A DNA stretch of 64,000 nt from Marsupella aquatica (Eukaryota; Marchantiophyta). Position numbers and translations under genes: made by a program. The stretch spans positions 13,082,001-13,146,000 of the forward strand of contig OZ316894.1 in NCBI GenBank assembly GCA_973895155.1, read 5' to 3'. The notes beneath the pieces are model-generated. The model saw nothing but the letters and a program-made list of their open reading frames with translations. It was not told the DNA's origin and searched no databases. Position 1 is the first letter of the stretch. The number at the start of each line of letters is the position of its first letter. Shown piece after piece: positions 62,856 through 64,000 of this stretch.

Positions 62856-64000
62856 CTGGTTGCAAAGGCCGATACCTTGTTAATAGTCAATGTAAATAAG
62901 CCATTTTTTAATTTTTAGTTAATTCCGTCATTATAGGTTGATGATGCCCCAGGTGACTTTATATTCTTTCTCTCATAATAGTTCTAAGATTTGCGGCGAC
63001 CTAAGTGGGCAAATATTTTGGGACCTTGAAACTAGCCAGGACCAGCCCCATAGGACTTACCGTTTTGCTTCAAGAGCTATTGTTGAGACCCCCATTGCAA
63101 AGTCAGGAGAGGGGGGGGTTTTTTTAAATAAATCCCTCCTCAGGAGGGCGAGTCCCATTAGTGGCCGTCCGAGAGAAAGAGGGGCTGCCTCGCGAGCCCA
63201 TAGGGCTGCGTGCCCGGGCGATTAATGGGGCTCCGCGAGCTGAAGGGGCTGCCTCGCGAGCCCATAGGGCTGCGTGCCCGGGCGATTAATGGGGCTCCGC
63301 GAGCTGAAGGGGCTGCCTCGCGAGCCCATAGGGCTGCGTGCCCGGGCAATTAATGAGGCTCCGCGAGCTGAAGGAGCGCAAGCGAGCGGGGGGGGGGGAG
63401 TTAAAGGGCCTCCCGCGAGCTGGGAGGATCACGCGAGCGGGGGGGAGTTAAAGGGCCTCCCGCGAGCTGGGAGGATCACGTGAGCGGGGGGGAGTTAAAG
63501 GGCCTCCCGCGAGCTGGGAGGATCACGCGAGCGGGGGGGAGTTAAAGGGCCTCCCGCGAGCTGGGAGGATCACGCGAGCGGGGGGGAGTTAAAGGGCCTC
63601 CCGCGAGCTGGGAGGATCACGCGAGCGGGGGGGAGTTAAAGGGCCTCCCGCGAGCTGGGAGGATCACGCGAGCGGGGGGGAGTTGAAGGGCCTCCCGCGA
63701 GCCGGGAGGAATGGCCGCGCGCCCTGCATAGGGCCGCGCGCAGGAGGACGCAAGGGTAAGGCCCGAGAAATGGGCCGGGGCGCATGGCGAAGGCGCCAGG
63801 AGTTTTTTCGGTTCTATTTTTTTTTCCTTCCTTTTTCTTTCCCTCTTCCTTTTGCACGACCCTCTCATTGCCGAAAGCAAAAACGGGGTTCTTCTCTCTC
63901 TTGCCGGAAGCTCTCTCCAGATTCTAATTATTTTTGAAGCTCTCTCTTTCATGGTGGATTAGTGGGGCTTGCTGGCGTCATTCTTCCAGGCATTAGTGGC
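62820..64000 (+). repeat. 3' LTR of element G, truncated by the window end
   Basis: Matches 51806-53100 base for base except for lacking one 114-bp duplicated repeat segment and about two substitutions (for example GGACGCAAGG at 63747 against GGATGCAAGG at 52848). It contains the same palindrome, 64-bp units and 47-bp units. The rest, including its copy of the LTR ORF, is beyond 64000. Confidence 0.97.
63181..63720 (+). repeat. 64-bp and 47-bp tandem repeats in the G 3' LTR
   Basis: Three 64-bp units followed by six 47-bp units and one variant unit. The array is shorter by one 114-bp segment than in the 5' LTR. Confidence 0.93.

Larger units (their letters stand above)
51806..64000 (+). mobile_element. 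Ty3/gypsy element G (Athila/Tat-type), young, 3' LTR incomplete in window
   Basis: The order is 5' LTR (51806 to ~56201), primer site (56222), leader with twin hairpins, intact gag-pol (56457-62855), a polypurine tract, and 3' LTR from 62820 past the window end. It is inserted in the minus-strand ORF H. The near-identity of the LTR parts and the intact 2,132-codon gag-pol mark it as a recent, potentially active copy. The expected full length is about 15.4 kb if the 3' LTR equals the 5' one. The FIDDF motif and single gag-pol frame fit the Athila/Tat side of Ty3/gypsy. Confidence 0.93.

Noticed and set aside
1-64000. tRNA, rRNA, CRISPR or bacterial operon features
   Set aside because: None was seen by eye. 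tRNA-like matches are only the retroelement primer sites, and direct repeats are tandem or LTR-type, not spacer arrays.

Overview
The window is nuclear DNA of a land plant with a repeat-rich genome. The evidence is plant-type LTR retrotransposons (Ty1/copia, and Ty3/gypsy of the Athila/Tat type), an En/Spm (CACTA) transposon with a spliced transposase gene, 5'-truncated LINEs, and a captured copy of the plant-specific BBR/BPC (GAGA-binding) transcription factor gene. No RNA gene and no ordinary single-copy host gene was recognised. The species cannot be named from sequence alone.

Layout, left to right. (1) 1-10.0 kb: a decayed plus-strand coiled-coil ORF, related to the one at 49.8-51.8 kb, split by two insertion blocks. 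The first block (1086-6912) holds a truncated LINE with a 13-bp target duplication and a hairpin-rich MITE-like unit. The second (7129-9620) holds a minisatellite. (2) 10.0-13.05 kb: a 3' LTR and a broken copia pol on the minus strand, cut inside the integrase. (3) 13.05-39.8 kb: an older repeat (block E2) into which young elements were inserted. These are the non-autonomous short-LTR copia A1 (14241-17191), the autonomous short-LTR copia B on the minus strand (17202-22795, identical LTRs), and a 13.9-kb CACTA transposon (23527-37435). The CACTA element carries a tnp2 transposase relic, a spliced SET-domain gene, a telomere-like tract and a divergent second gene. It is itself interrupted by copia A2 (32854-36876), a sister of A1 whose interior is a BBR/BPC gene copy. 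(4) 39.8-41.3 kb: the 5' end of a third short-LTR copia (C). (5) 42.3-44.8 kb: a Ty3/gypsy pol relic of a non-chromovirus type, interrupted by another truncated LINE. (6) 45.1-51.8 kb: further relics of retroelement extra ORFs and an inverted dispersed repeat. (7) 51.8-64 kb: a young, apparently complete Ty3/gypsy element (G) with an intact 2,132-aa gag-pol, a tRNA-Asp type primer site, and a very long 5' LTR (about 4.4 kb) that itself contains an intact 618-aa ORF. Its 3' LTR runs off the window.

Relative order of insertion follows from nesting. D is older than E2. E2 is older than A1, B, C and the CACTA element. The CACTA element is older than A2. The gypsy relic F is older than its LINE, and the minus-strand ORF H is older than G. 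Identical or nearly identical LTR pairs mark A1, A2, B and G as recent. The most interesting points are the ORF inside G's LTR, the SET gene that may share its first exon with the CACTA transposase, the BBR/BPC gene carried by A2, and a copia family that appears to prime from the anticodon region of tRNA-Ile.
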